Assembly: GCA_902791035.1 (NCBI GenBank) | Contig: CADAUA010000004.1 | Location: 60,478 to 124,477, forward strand | DNA: 64,000 bases | From: an uncultured Coriobacteriaceae bacterium | Lineage (GTDB): Bacteria; Actinomycetota; Coriobacteriia; Coriobacteriales; Atopobiaceae | Direction of reading: 5' to 3' | Shown here: positions 7,644 through 15,731 of the stretch, piece after piece | How the letters are laid out: every line of letters begins with the position of its first letter | How positions within the stretch are numbered: position 1 is the stretch's first letter | Notes under the pieces: generated by a model | Database searches by the model: none | What the model saw: the letters and a program-made list of their open reading frames with translations, nothing else | What the model was told of the DNA's origin: nothing | Made by a program: the position numbers and the translations under genes

Positions 7644-8993
7644 ATGGCCTGGGACATACGCAGGAAGGCCGACGCGCAGGAGGCGGGCGAGGCCGCGGAG
7701 GCCAAGGACGGGCAGGCCCTGGGGCAGGGCGAGGCCGTCTCAGACGAAGGGCCCCTGGACGACCAGCCCCTAGACGCGCAGACAAGGGCCTCCAAGAAGG
7801 CAGACAAGGCCAAGAAGCCCGGGACCGCCAAGAGGGCGGCCGGGACCGTGGGCGGTGCCGCCAAGGGTGCGGCAGACGCCGTGGCAACGGGCTTCACCGC
7901 CATGCGCGACGTCCGTGCGGCATCCCGCGAGCACGCCTCTGCCCGCGCCCAGATGAAGGCCATGCGGGAGGCCCTCGACGCGGACACCGCGACCTTGGAG
8001 CACCGCGACCAGGTGACCCGCGACTACGCCCGCATCGTGGCCGAGCAGGGCCGACTGGCCTCTGCAGCCAGCTGGCAGATGCGAGAGGCCGACGCCGAGA
8101 TAGCCCGCCTCTCCCAGGAGAGGTCGGCCTTCGAGTCCCAGCTCGCTGCGGCCAAGGCAGAGGACGACCAGTCCCTGCGCCCCTACCGTCAGATTGCCGA
8201 GGCGGCCAAGGGCCGCTTGGACGACGCCACGCGCACCGTGGCCGAGGTCAAGCGCGCTCTCAAGGTGGCCGAGGGGCAGGTGCGTGAGGCCACCGACCGC
8301 CGCGACCAGGCAACGACGGCCGCCAACCGCAGCGTGGACGCCTCGAACGAGCGCCTCCGCAAGGTCCAGGAAGAGCTGCGCCACCTCCAGGCCGACCCGT
8401 CCGCCGCCGCCAACGCAGTGAGGAACATGCAGGCGGAGCTCGAGACCGAACAAGCCCATGCCGCCTCGGCCAGAGCGGAGGCCGACGCGTCCATGAAGGC
8501 CGCCCAAACGAGCCTGGAGAACGCCCAGACGCACCTGTGGACCCAACGGCAGTCTCTCGAGGACGCCCAGCGCAGCGCGAACACGGCCAAGAGGGACTAC
8601 TCGCAGCGCAAGGCCGAGTACGACAGGCTGGCCGAGACGGCCAACGCCCGTCAGCACGCCATCGCCGAGCAGATCGCCAAGCGCAAGGAGGAGATCGAGC
8701 AGCAGCGCACGGCCCACGACGCGGCGGCAGACCGCTACGATGCCGCCCAGGCCCTGGTGGACGAGGCGGAGGACATCCACGCCAACACCGAGGAGACCGA
8801 GCGCCTGCGCTCCTCGGTCGCGCGCCAGACGGCGGACCTCGCCGACCAGCAGTCCCAGATCCAGGAGCTCGCACACCACGAGAAGAGCCTGCGCGCCCGC
8901 ACCCGTGGGTCACGCGCGGCGTTCGTGGTCGTGGCAGCGGTGGCGGTGGTCGTCGTGGTGGCACTGGTCCTCTGGCTCACGGTCCTCTCGTAG
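7644..8993 (+). CDS. Tail-anchored coiled-coil protein of unknown function
   Basis: A 449-residue protein I cannot assign to a named family. The N-terminus (about 1-90) is Ala/Lys/Asp-rich and disordered-looking. Residues about 90-410 are a near-continuous Ala/Glu/Arg/Gln heptad-like coiled coil, and the C-terminus is one long hydrophobic helix (FVVVAAVAVVVVVALVLWL) ending three residues before the stop. This predicts a cytoplasmic rod hooked to the membrane by its tail. Start: ATG at 7644 with GAGGAG 5 bases upstream; an upstream in-frame ATG lacks a site. Neighbours (ptsH, queA) give no functional hint. A structural role at the envelope or division site is only a guess. Confidence 0.75.
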   Translation: MAWDIRRKADAQEAGEAAEAKDGQALGQGEAVSDEGPLDDQPLDAQTRASKKADKAKKPGTAKRAAGTVGGAAKGAADAVATGFTAMRDVRAASREHASARAQMKAMREALDADTATLEHRDQVTRDYARIVAEQGRLASAASWQMREADAEIARLSQERSAFESQLAAAKAEDDQSLRPYRQIAEAAKGRLDDATRTVAEVKRALKVAEGQVREATDRRDQATTAANRSVDASNERLRKVQEELRHLQADPSAAANAVRNMQAELETEQAHAASARAEADASMKAAQTSLENAQTHLWTQRQSLEDAQRSANTAKRDYSQRKAEYDRLAETANARQHAIAEQIAKRKEEIEQQRTAHDAAADRYDAAQALVDEAEDIHANTEETERLRSSVARQTADLADQQSQIQELAHHEKSLRARTRGSRAAFVVVAAVAVVVVVALVLWLTVLS

Positions 8994-9085
8994 GAGTCAC
9001 ACGGCAGGCGCAGGGGCGAGCTGCGAGGGCCCGCCCGCCTCGCATGCCGCCCGAGGGGTCGGCGACTTGGCGAATCGTCGGCTAC

Positions 9086-10249
9086 CTAGAGGATCAGCAT
9101 GGCATCGCCAAAGGACAGGAACCGGTAGCGTTCCCGGATGGCCTCCTCGTAGGCCGCCATAATCCCCTCGCGGGTGGCCAGCGCCGACACGAGCATCATG
9201 AGCGTGGAGCGCGGTACGTGGAAGTTGGTCACGAGCGCGTCCACCACGTGGTATGTGGAACCGGGCATGAGATAGAGGTTGGTAGTGGCGTCGAGCCGCT
9301 CCACAAGGTCGCCGGCACCGGTCACGGCCGCCGAGTCCGGTGCCCCTTCGAAGCGGCGAGCCACCATGGGCGGGTCGGAGAGCGTCGCAGCCGGATCGTA
9401 CGCGCTCTCGAGCGAGCGGACCGAGGTCGTGCCGACTGCGACCACGCGGTGCCCTGCGGCCTTGGTGGCGTGCACGGCATCCACCACGCGCTGGGGCACG
9501 TGGTAGCGCTCCGTATGCATGACGTGTTGGGTGGGGTCATCCTCCTCCACCAAGCGGAAGGTGTCTATGCCCACCTCGAGCTCCACGGTCTCCCAGCCCA
9601 CGCCCTTGTCGCGCAGGCGCTCGATGAGCTCGGGGGTAAAGTGCAGGCCGGCGGTCGGCGCCGCCGCCGAGTGCTCCTCGTGCATGGCGTAGACCGTCTG
9701 GTACTTCTCGGGGTCACCCTCGTACTGCGTGATGTAGGGCGGCAGGGGCACGTGCCCCGCCTCATGGACCGCGGCATCGAGCGAGAGCCCCTCCGCAGGC
9801 GAGAAGCGCACTATGCGGCCACCGCGGGAGTCGTCCTGGAAGTCCACGACCTCGCCTTTGAGGACCACAGGCGCCGAGAGGGGCGCGTGGGCCCCGCCTG
9901 CCCGATACTCCACCACCGCGCCCGGCTTGAGCCGACGGCCCGGCTTGACCAGGCACTCCCACACGGAGCCCATGGGATCCAGGTCCTCGCGGCGCTTGAG
10001 GAGGAGGGTCTCGGCTAGGATGTCGCTCCCCCGCTTGCGACCCACCAGGCGCGCCGGCATCACGCGCGTGCGATTGGCAACCAGGAGGTCGCCCGGGTCC
10101 AGGTAGTCCCCGATGTCCGAGAAGTGCCGGTGCTCCAGGGCGCCCGTGTCGCGATGCAGCACGAGCAGGCGGCAGGAGTCGCGGGGCTCTGCGGGAGCCT
10201 GGGCGATGAGCTCGTCCGGAAGGTCGTAGTCAAAGTCGTCGGTACGCAT
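9086..10249 (-). CDS. queA: S-adenosylmethionine:tRNA ribosyltransferase-isomerase
   Basis: QueA transfers and isomerises the ribosyl group of S-adenosylmethionine onto preQ1-34 in tRNA, giving epoxyqueuosine. The 387-residue protein opens with FDYDLPDELIAQ and contains LVANRTRVMPARL, HSAAAPTAGLHFTPEL, LEVGIDTFRLV, HTERYHV, GTTSVRSLES and TNFHVPRSTLMMLVSA, all family hallmarks. The start at 10249 is the family N-terminus. The next queuosine gene, queH, ends 122 bp upstream on the same strand, so co-transcription is likely. Confidence 0.96.
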   Translation of the reverse strand: MRTDDFDYDLPDELIAQAPAEPRDSCRLLVLHRDTGALEHRHFSDIGDYLDPGDLLVANRTRVMPARLVGRKRGSDILAETLLLKRREDLDPMGSVWECLVKPGRRLKPGAVVEYRAGGAHAPLSAPVVLKGEVVDFQDDSRGGRIVRFSPAEGLSLDAAVHEAGHVPLPPYITQYEGDPEKYQTVYAMHEEHSAAAPTAGLHFTPELIERLRDKGVGWETVELEVGIDTFRLVEEDDPTQHVMHTERYHVPQRVVDAVHATKAAGHRVVAVGTTSVRSLESAYDPAATLSDPPMVARRFEGAPDSAAVTGAGDLVERLDATTNLYLMPGSTYHVVDALVTNFHVPRSTLMMLVSALATREGIMAAYEEAIRERYRFLSFGDAMLIL

Positions 10250-10371
10250 GGGGTCCTCTCCTTGGGTCGGCCGTGTGTGGCCGGTCGTCCATGATAGCGC
10301 GGCGCGGGTCAGGCGTTACATGGGCATCGGGCATCCTGTACGCTGGCACGCCAGGTCTGCGCGCAGCAGGC

Positions 10372-10974
10372 CTAGGCCCTTCGCGCAGCCTCCCGCTCGG
10401 CCTTGCGCTGGTCGCGCGAGACCTCCCGGCCGAGCGCAGCCTCGGCGGCCGAGAAGCGGCAGCCGCAGTAGGACTGGCGATACATGCCCAGCGACCGCGC
10501 CTCGTCCGTGGCCTGGGGGTACCAGGGTCGGAAGTCTCGCCAAACGGGCACGAGCCCGTGGCGCAGCGCCAAGGCACGCAGCACCTCGTGGCACTCGTCG
10601 AAGAGCTGGTAGGGGCTCACCACGAGCGTGGTGGACACGTGCGAGAAGCCCATGGACTCTGCCGCCGCGCACGCGGCCTCCAGCCGAAGCGCGTAGCAGG
10701 CCCGGCAGCGCCTCGGCCGGTCGAAGCCCGCCGGCGCACAGGCCCGCTCCCAGGCCTCGCAGCCCCTCTCGTAGCCCGGCACCTCCACGACCTCCACCGC
10801 CGCCCGCGCCGCCCAGTCGCGCAGCACCCGCAGGCGATGGTCGTGCTCCGCCTGGGGCTGGATGTTCGGGTTGAACCACAGGATGGTGGGTTCGAAGCCC
10901 TCCTCGCGCAGGAGCCGCACCGGCTCGAGCGAGCAGGGGCCGCAGCATGCGTGCAAAGCCAGGCGATGTGCCAC
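10372..10974 (-). CDS. queH: Epoxyqueuosine reductase QueH
   Basis: QueH (DUF208 family) reduces epoxyqueuosine to queuosine, the last step after Tgt and QueA, replacing the cobalamin enzyme QueG. The 200-residue protein has the signature cysteines: HACCGPCS (Cys10, Cys11, Cys14), CRACYALRL in the middle and QSYCGCRFS near the end, which together bind a metal and a cluster. It precedes queA in the same orientation. With tgt this gives preQ1 insertion, epoxyqueuosine formation and reduction in one region. No preQ1 synthesis genes (queC/D/E/F) are present, so precursor would come from salvage or from elsewhere in the genome. Confidence 0.92.
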   Translation of the reverse strand: MAHRLALHACCGPCSLEPVRLLREEGFEPTILWFNPNIQPQAEHDHRLRVLRDWAARAAVEVVEVPGYERGCEAWERACAPAGFDRPRRCRACYALRLEAACAAAESMGFSHVSTTLVVSPYQLFDECHEVLRALALRHGLVPVWRDFRPWYPQATDEARSLGMYRQSYCGCRFSAAEAALGREVSRDQRKAEREAARRA

Positions 10975-11159
10975 GAGGGCCTCCTCCCACGTCCCTGTTT
11001 GCCTTGAACGGCAAGCCCGGCTGCTGGGGTCGGCCGGTCGCTCATCCGATTCTATGGCCTCGCCCGACCGAGCAGGCGTGGCTTTGGGTATAACTCACGC
11101 GTTCACCCCAACCAGTCCGACCGCGGCATGCGCCGCCGCCAGGCACGAGAGGAGCCCGA

Positions 11160-11963
11160 ATGGAAAAGCCCCTGCGCCGCGACCGCCAGCCCGCGTCCTT
11201 GTCTCCCCTGCAGCCCATGGCCGACGAGCCGGGTGCCGATGGAGTGGCAGCCGCGGCCACGCCCGCACCCGCGCCCGAGCCGGGCGACGCCGGCGTCCCT
11301 CCCGAGCGCGTGATGCCCTACATCGAGACCCGCCTGCGCCACAACATCCTCAAGATGCCGCCGGAGATCCGCGAGGCCTCGGGCATCGTGATCTACGGTC
11401 GGCGAATCAAGAGCCTGGTCTTCACCACCGACCTTGCCATCATCAAGAACTGCGACGCGGACGCGGTCTTTGCCGTCTATCCCTTCACGCCGCAGCAGTC
11501 CATCTCGGGGGCCATCATCTCCGCCGCCTCGGTCCCGGTATTCTGCGGGGTGGGCGGCGGCACCACCCACGGCATGCGCACCGTCTCGCTGGCAAAGGAT
11601 GCCGAGGCCCAGGGCGCCATGTGTGTGGTCCTCAACTCCCCCGTGACCAACGCCAACCTGCTGGCCGTCTCGCGCTCGGTGGACATCCCCACAGTGATCA
11701 CCGTGACGTCCGAGAGGACCGACGTGGAGGGGCGCCTTCGGGCCGGCGCGGCCATCCTCAACGTGGCCGGCGGCAGGCAGACCCCGCAGCTCGTGGCAAA
11801 GATCCGCTCCGAGTACCCCAAGGTCCCCATCATAGCCACCGGCGGCGGCACCCCCGAGGACATCCGCGCCACCATCCGCGCGGGTGCTAACGCCATCACC
11901 TACACCCCACCCACGGCCCAGCAGCTCTTCAAGGAGATGATGGGGCGCTACCGGGAGGGGTAG
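11160..11963 (+). CDS. Beta/alpha-barrel phosphate-binding-type protein, function unknown
   Basis: A 267-residue protein with an about 45-residue Pro/Ala-rich N-terminal tail followed by a compact TIM-barrel-like domain. Segments resembling the end of such barrels are visible: VFCGVGGGTTHGM, AAILNVAGGRQTPQLV and ATGGGTPEDIRATIRAGANAITYT, the last being a standard phosphate-binding loop plus helix. Relatives are usually labelled only as hydrolase or barrel-domain protein; I see no feature that fixes a reaction. Start ATG 11160 has GAGGAG 5 bases upstream. A TATAAC at 11089-11094 may be its -10 element. Confidence 0.7.
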   Translation: MEKPLRRDRQPASLSPLQPMADEPGADGVAAAATPAPAPEPGDAGVPPERVMPYIETRLRHNILKMPPEIREASGIVIYGRRIKSLVFTTDLAIIKNCDADAVFAVYPFTPQQSISGAIISAASVPVFCGVGGGTTHGMRTVSLAKDAEAQGAMCVVLNSPVTNANLLAVSRSVDIPTVITVTSERTDVEGRLRAGAAILNVAGGRQTPQLVAKIRSEYPKVPIIATGGGTPEDIRATIRAGANAITYTPPTAQQLFKEMMGRYREG

Positions 11964-11984
11964 GGACGCGGCGCTTGCACCAAG

Positions 11985-12033
11985 AGATGACAGAAGGTCA
12001 GACCCCGAGAAGATGACAGAAGGTCAGACCCCG
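11985..12033. repeat. Two identical 23-bp direct repeats (AGATGACAG...GACCCCG)
   Basis: Identical copies at 11985-12007 and 12011-12033 lie between the convergent barrel-protein gene and the PHP phosphatase gene. Each contains GGTCAGACCCC, a core that recurs as a perfect palindrome at 13544-13556. They look like a short interspersed repeat; no promoter or terminator role is apparent. Confidence 0.7.
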
Positions 12034-12056
12034 CGTCGCGGCACCGTGACACGGCC

Positions 12057-12872
12057 CTACAGCGTGTCGAGGGCGAGCTGGCGCCAGCCCACAGAGCCGT
12101 CCTGCTCGTGGACCAGGATGTTCGTATGGGTAAAGTCGCACTCCATCGCTGTGGCCACCGCAAGCGAGAAGCACCCGTCGATGAGCTCGGCCTGGTGGGC
12201 ATCCGCGCTTATCACTATCTGGCCGCCCACGTCATGGAGGTGCCGCAGGAGCTCGCGGCGAGGGTAGAGCTCGCTCTTGCGACCACGGTTGACGGCCCCG
12301 CAGTTGATCTCGAAGGGTATGCCGTGCGCAGCGAGGACCTCCATGGCCTCCTTGGCGGGACTCAGATAGCGGGGGTCGAGCTCGTCGAGGGCGTGGGTCT
12401 GGTCGTTGAAGCGCGTGACCAGGTCGAAGTGCCCGATGAAGGTGCAGTCGCCCGCCTGCCAGCGGTTTGCCTGCAGGGCGAAGTAGTCCCGGGCCATGGC
12501 GTACCAGTCGCCTCCGTAGAGCTCGTCGCAGATGTCCTGGGTCTGCTCGGCACTCGTGTCGATGGAGCCCGGCACGTGTCCTGGCATGAAGTGGGCGGAG
12601 CCAATCACATACTCCGCACCCGGGCAGCAGGCAGGGTCGTACACCGCGTCCAGCTCCACGCCCAGGAGCACGTCGACCTTGTTTGCATAGGCAGCACGGA
12701 GGCGGGTGACCTCCGCGACGTAGGCGGGCCAGTCCATGTGGATGTCTGGGTCCATGTGGCCCGAGAAGCCCACGTGCTCGAAGCGCCTGGCCACGGCCGC
12801 GCGCACCATGTCCTCCGCCGAGTCGCGTCCGTCGCAGAACGTGGTGTGCTGGTGGTAGTTGGCCCTGAGCAT
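12057..12872 (-). CDS. PHP-domain phosphatase, histidinol-phosphatase (HisK) type
   Basis: The 271-residue protein starts MLRANYHQHTTFCDGR, the PHP metal motif with His7 and His9. It continues with FSGHMD, LLGVELDAVY, YVIGSAHFMP, FIGHFDLVTRF, FEINCGA and VISADAHQ, which supply the remaining His/Asp/Glu ligands of a trinuclear metal site. This layout matches HisK-type L-histidinol phosphate phosphatases (histidine biosynthesis). PHP proteins with other phosphate substrates share these motifs, and no other his genes are nearby, so the substrate is inferred. ATG at 12872 has GGAGG 5 bases upstream; the longer open frame behind it is not coding. The DUF3267 gene lies 62 bp upstream on the same strand. 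Confidence 0.82.
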   Translation of the reverse strand: MLRANYHQHTTFCDGRDSAEDMVRAAVARRFEHVGFSGHMDPDIHMDWPAYVAEVTRLRAAYANKVDVLLGVELDAVYDPACCPGAEYVIGSAHFMPGHVPGSIDTSAEQTQDICDELYGGDWYAMARDYFALQANRWQAGDCTFIGHFDLVTRFNDQTHALDELDPRYLSPAKEAMEVLAAHGIPFEINCGAVNRGRKSELYPRRELLRHLHDVGGQIVISADAHQAELIDGCFSLAVATAMECDFTHTNILVHEQDGSVGWRQLALDTL

Positions 12873-12934
12873 GGCAGCCTCCGTGGTCGTTACCGTGATC
12901 GTGGTGTGGGCCCCGCTGCGGGCCGCCCATGCCA

Positions 12935-13477
12935 TTATGGCCGAACGGGCTCCGCCAGGAGCTGGATGCCGCAGTCCGTGTCGCGGACGTGCGTTGCTTC
13001 CGGGTGGCGGGAGATCTCCGCGACCATGGCGATGTCGCCCGTACATCCCGACAGATGGACGCCACAGAGGGCAAGGCCCAGGCACGGCGCGCCGAGAACC
13101 CACGGGACTGCCAGGAGGGCGGTGGAAACAAGGACGGACGGCGCGAGGAGGACAGCGGTCATCCGGGCACGCGGGAGCACGAGGCCTTCCATGCGGGTGT
13201 AGAGCATGCCAGTCTGGTAGCCGAAGGAGACCTTGGTGCCCGCCGGCCCCAGAGCCTTTGCCGCGAGGGCGTGCACGAGCTCGTGGACCGGCAGGGCCGC
13301 AAGCGAGACGACACCGAGCAGGACGGCCCAGCGCAGGCTGAGCCCCTCCCCCACGCCGGCTGCGAGGGGCACCGCCACGAGTGCCAGGGTCGCCGCGAGG
13401 CTGACCGCGGACCATGTGGCCACGCGGGTGCGCAGGGCCTCGTCGCCCAGGATGTCTATGTCCTCCACCACGTCCAT
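12935..13477 (-). CDS. DUF3267 membrane zinc-metalloprotease-like protein
   Basis: A 180-residue membrane protein with about four hydrophobic segments. HELVH at residues 65-69, at the end of the second segment, fits the HExxH zinc motif of the DUF3267 family, whose members are treated as putative site-2-like or zincin peptidases without a known substrate. Start at ATG 13477 gives MDVVEDIDILGDEAL; a 33-residue upstream extension is open but atypical. The ribosome site is weak (GGGG close to the ATG). It sits between divergent metG and the PHP gene on the same strand. Peptidase activity is inferred from the motif only. Confidence 0.7.
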   Translation of the reverse strand: MDVVEDIDILGDEALRTRVATWSAVSLAATLALVAVPLAAGVGEGLSLRWAVLLGVVSLAALPVHELVHALAAKALGPAGTKVSFGYQTGMLYTRMEGLVLPRARMTAVLLAPSVLVSTALLAVPWVLGAPCLGLALCGVHLSGCTGDIAMVAEISRHPEATHVRDTDCGIQLLAEPVRP

Positions 13478-13543
13478 AGCCCCATTGTCCCACAGGCGGG
13501 GCCCGCTGCACGGGGTCTTGATGCCGGCATTGCCTTGGTGCCT

Positions 13544-13556
13544 GGGGTCAGACCCC
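13544..13556. repeat. Perfect 13-bp palindrome GGGGTCAGACCCC
   Basis: It lies in the divergent gap between the DUF3267 gene and metG. The same core occurs in the twin repeats at 11985-12033. It may be a protein-binding site or a fragment of a dispersed repeat. Confidence 0.55.
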
Positions 13557-13653
13557 CACGACCCCCAACGGGCCACGAGCCTGTAACACCTGCGGCGGGG
13601 CGTTGTGGGATAATCGGCCCGTTACGAACGCTCACCACCCAGAGGGGCAGCAC

Positions 13654-15678
13654 ATGTCTGACGAGAACCGCCCGCACTTTCCCCGTCGCGCCGTCATAAC
13701 CGGCGGCATGCCCTACGGCAACAAGAACCTCCACTTCGGCCACATCGGTGGCGTCTTCGTGCCGGCCGACTTCTTCGCCCGCTTCCTGCGCGACCGCATC
13801 GGCAAGGAGAACGTCGTCTTCGTCTCCGGCACCGACTGCTACGGCTCCCCCATCATGGAGGGCTACCGCAAGAAGGTCGAGGCCGAGGGCTACGACGGCA
13901 CTATCACCGACTACGTCCGTGCCAACCACGACGCCCAGAAGGCGGCCCTCGACGCCTACGGCATCTCGCTCGACCTCTACGCCGGCTCCGGCCTCGACCC
14001 GGCCAAGCCCGTCCACGCCGAGGTGTCCCGCGAGGTTCTGGAGCGTCTGCACGAGCGCGGCTACCTCCGCAAGATGTCCACCCTGCAGTTTTTTGACACC
14101 AAGGCCGGCCAGTTCCTCAACGGCCGCCAGGTCATCGGCAAGTGCCCCGTGCGCGGCTGCAAGTCCGAGAAGGCCTATGCCGACGAATGCGACCTTGGCC
14201 ACCAGTTCGATCCCGAGGAGCTCATCGACCCCGTCTCGCAGCTCACGGGCACCAAGCCCGAGCTTCGCCCGGCGGAGAACTGGTACTTCGACCTGCCCGC
14301 CTTCCGCGACGACCTCGAGTCCCTCATGGACGAGTGGGACCTCGACCCCCAGGTACGCGACGTCGTGACCAAGACCGTGCGCGAGTCGCTCGCCGCCCCC
14401 GTGATCTACATTCAGGGCAAGTTCCGCGAGGCCTTCGACGCCATTGAGGCCGACCTTCCCGCCCACACGACCCACGAGGCGGAGGGCAACGCGCAGTCCT
14501 TCTCGGTGGAGTTCGCCGACTGGGAGGCCCGCGACAAGGCTCGCGAGGTCCTCGAGGGCGCTGGCGTGCGCTTCCGCACCGGCAAGACCCTCCTGCCCTT
14601 CCGCCTCACCGGCAACATCGACTGGGGCGTCCCCGCGCCCGACATGGACGGCACCCACGACCTCACCATCTGGTGCTGGCCCGAGAGCCTCTGGGCCCCC
14701 ATCTCCTTCGTCCGCACGGCGCTCGAGCTCGACGCCGCCTCGGGCGCCCATCGCTACTCCTCCGACGACTGGCGCGACTGGTGGTGTGCCGAGGACGCCA
14801 AGGTCTTCCAGTTCATCGGCCAGGACAACATCTACTTCTACTGCGTGGCGCAGCCCGCGCTCTGGAATGCCCTGGACTGGGGTCTCTTCCAGGACACGCC
14901 CGTGGCCAACTACCACATACTCTTTATGAACAAGAAGGCCTCCAGCTCGGGCGCCATCAAGCCGCCCATGGCGGGCGAGCTCCTGGACCACTACACCGCA
15001 GAGCAGCTGCGCTGCCACTGGCTCTCCCTTGGCCTCGACGCCAAGGCCGTGAGCTTCGCGCCCAAGCCCTACGACACCTCCGTGAGCCACAAGGACAAGA
15101 AGACCGGCGAGGTCGTGCTCGTAAAGGACGACCCGCGCGTGGTCGACCCCGCCCTCAAGGAGTCCGCCTTCCTCACGAACATCTTCAACCGTCTGGCCCG
15201 CAGCTGCTTCTACGGGGCGCAGAAGGCCCTCGGCGGCCACCTGCCCGGCGTGGCGGCCACGGACGACGTGGCCGAGGCCTGCCGCAAGGCCACACTCGAC
15301 TACGAGCAGCACGCCTACGTCTTCGACGCGCATGGGTCGCTCGCGATTGCCGAGGACTTCTGCCGCGAGGCAAACAAGCGCTGGGGCGCCGAGTCCAAGG
15401 CCGCCAGGGACGACGCTGCCGCCTACGAGCAGGCGCTCGCCAACGCCTTTGCCGCCCTGCGCACGGTCACGCTCCTCATGCACCCCGCTGCGCCCTTTGG
15501 CTGCGAGAAGATCTGCGAGTACCTGGCCTTCCCGGCGGAAGCGTTCTTCTCGTGGGATCACGCCTTCGAGTCTCCGGCAGAGCTTGCGGCCGCACTCGGA
15601 GAGGACCCGTCCCAGCACCTGTGCGTGGAGCTGCCGCCCCGCTACGACTTCTTCGAGAAGCACCCCAGCCAGGCGTAG
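13654..15678 (+). CDS. metG: Methionyl-tRNA synthetase (class I) with altered KMSKS loop
   Basis: MetRS charges tRNA-Met. The 674-residue protein has the HIGH motif as HFGH (27-30), a zinc-knuckle insert starting GKCPVRGC and running into FDPEELIDPVS, a WYFDLPAF segment, FIGQDNIYFY and a C-terminal helical anticodon-binding region; all align with E. coli-type MetRS. The second signature, normally KMSKS, reads K428-A-S-S-S432, losing the second lysine that helps stabilise the transition state. Start ATG 13654 has GAGGGG upstream. GATAAT at 13609-13614 may be the -10. If a standard MetRS exists elsewhere in the genome, this would be a divergent paralogue; the window cannot tell. Confidence 0.85.
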   Translation: MSDENRPHFPRRAVITGGMPYGNKNLHFGHIGGVFVPADFFARFLRDRIGKENVVFVSGTDCYGSPIMEGYRKKVEAEGYDGTITDYVRANHDAQKAALDAYGISLDLYAGSGLDPAKPVHAEVSREVLERLHERGYLRKMSTLQFFDTKAGQFLNGRQVIGKCPVRGCKSEKAYADECDLGHQFDPEELIDPVSQLTGTKPELRPAENWYFDLPAFRDDLESLMDEWDLDPQVRDVVTKTVRESLAAPVIYIQGKFREAFDAIEADLPAHTTHEAEGNAQSFSVEFADWEARDKAREVLEGAGVRFRTGKTLLPFRLTGNIDWGVPAPDMDGTHDLTIWCWPESLWAPISFVRTALELDAASGAHRYSSDDWRDWWCAEDAKVFQFIGQDNIYFYCVAQPALWNALDWGLFQDTPVANYHILFMNKKASSSGAIKPPMAGELLDHYTAEQLRCHWLSLGLDAKAVSFAPKPYDTSVSHKDKKTGEVVLVKDDPRVVDPALKESAFLTNIFNRLARSCFYGAQKALGGHLPGVAATDDVAEACRKATLDYEQHAYVFDAHGSLAIAEDFCREANKRWGAESKAARDDAAAYEQALANAFAALRTVTLLMHPAAPFGCEKICEYLAFPAEAFFSWDHAFESPAELAAALGEDPSQHLCVELPPRYDFFEKHPSQA

Positions 15679-15731
15679 TGCGGGCAAGGGGCCACACGCA
15701 GGCAAGAAGCCCATCAGCCGGAAGGTGCACC

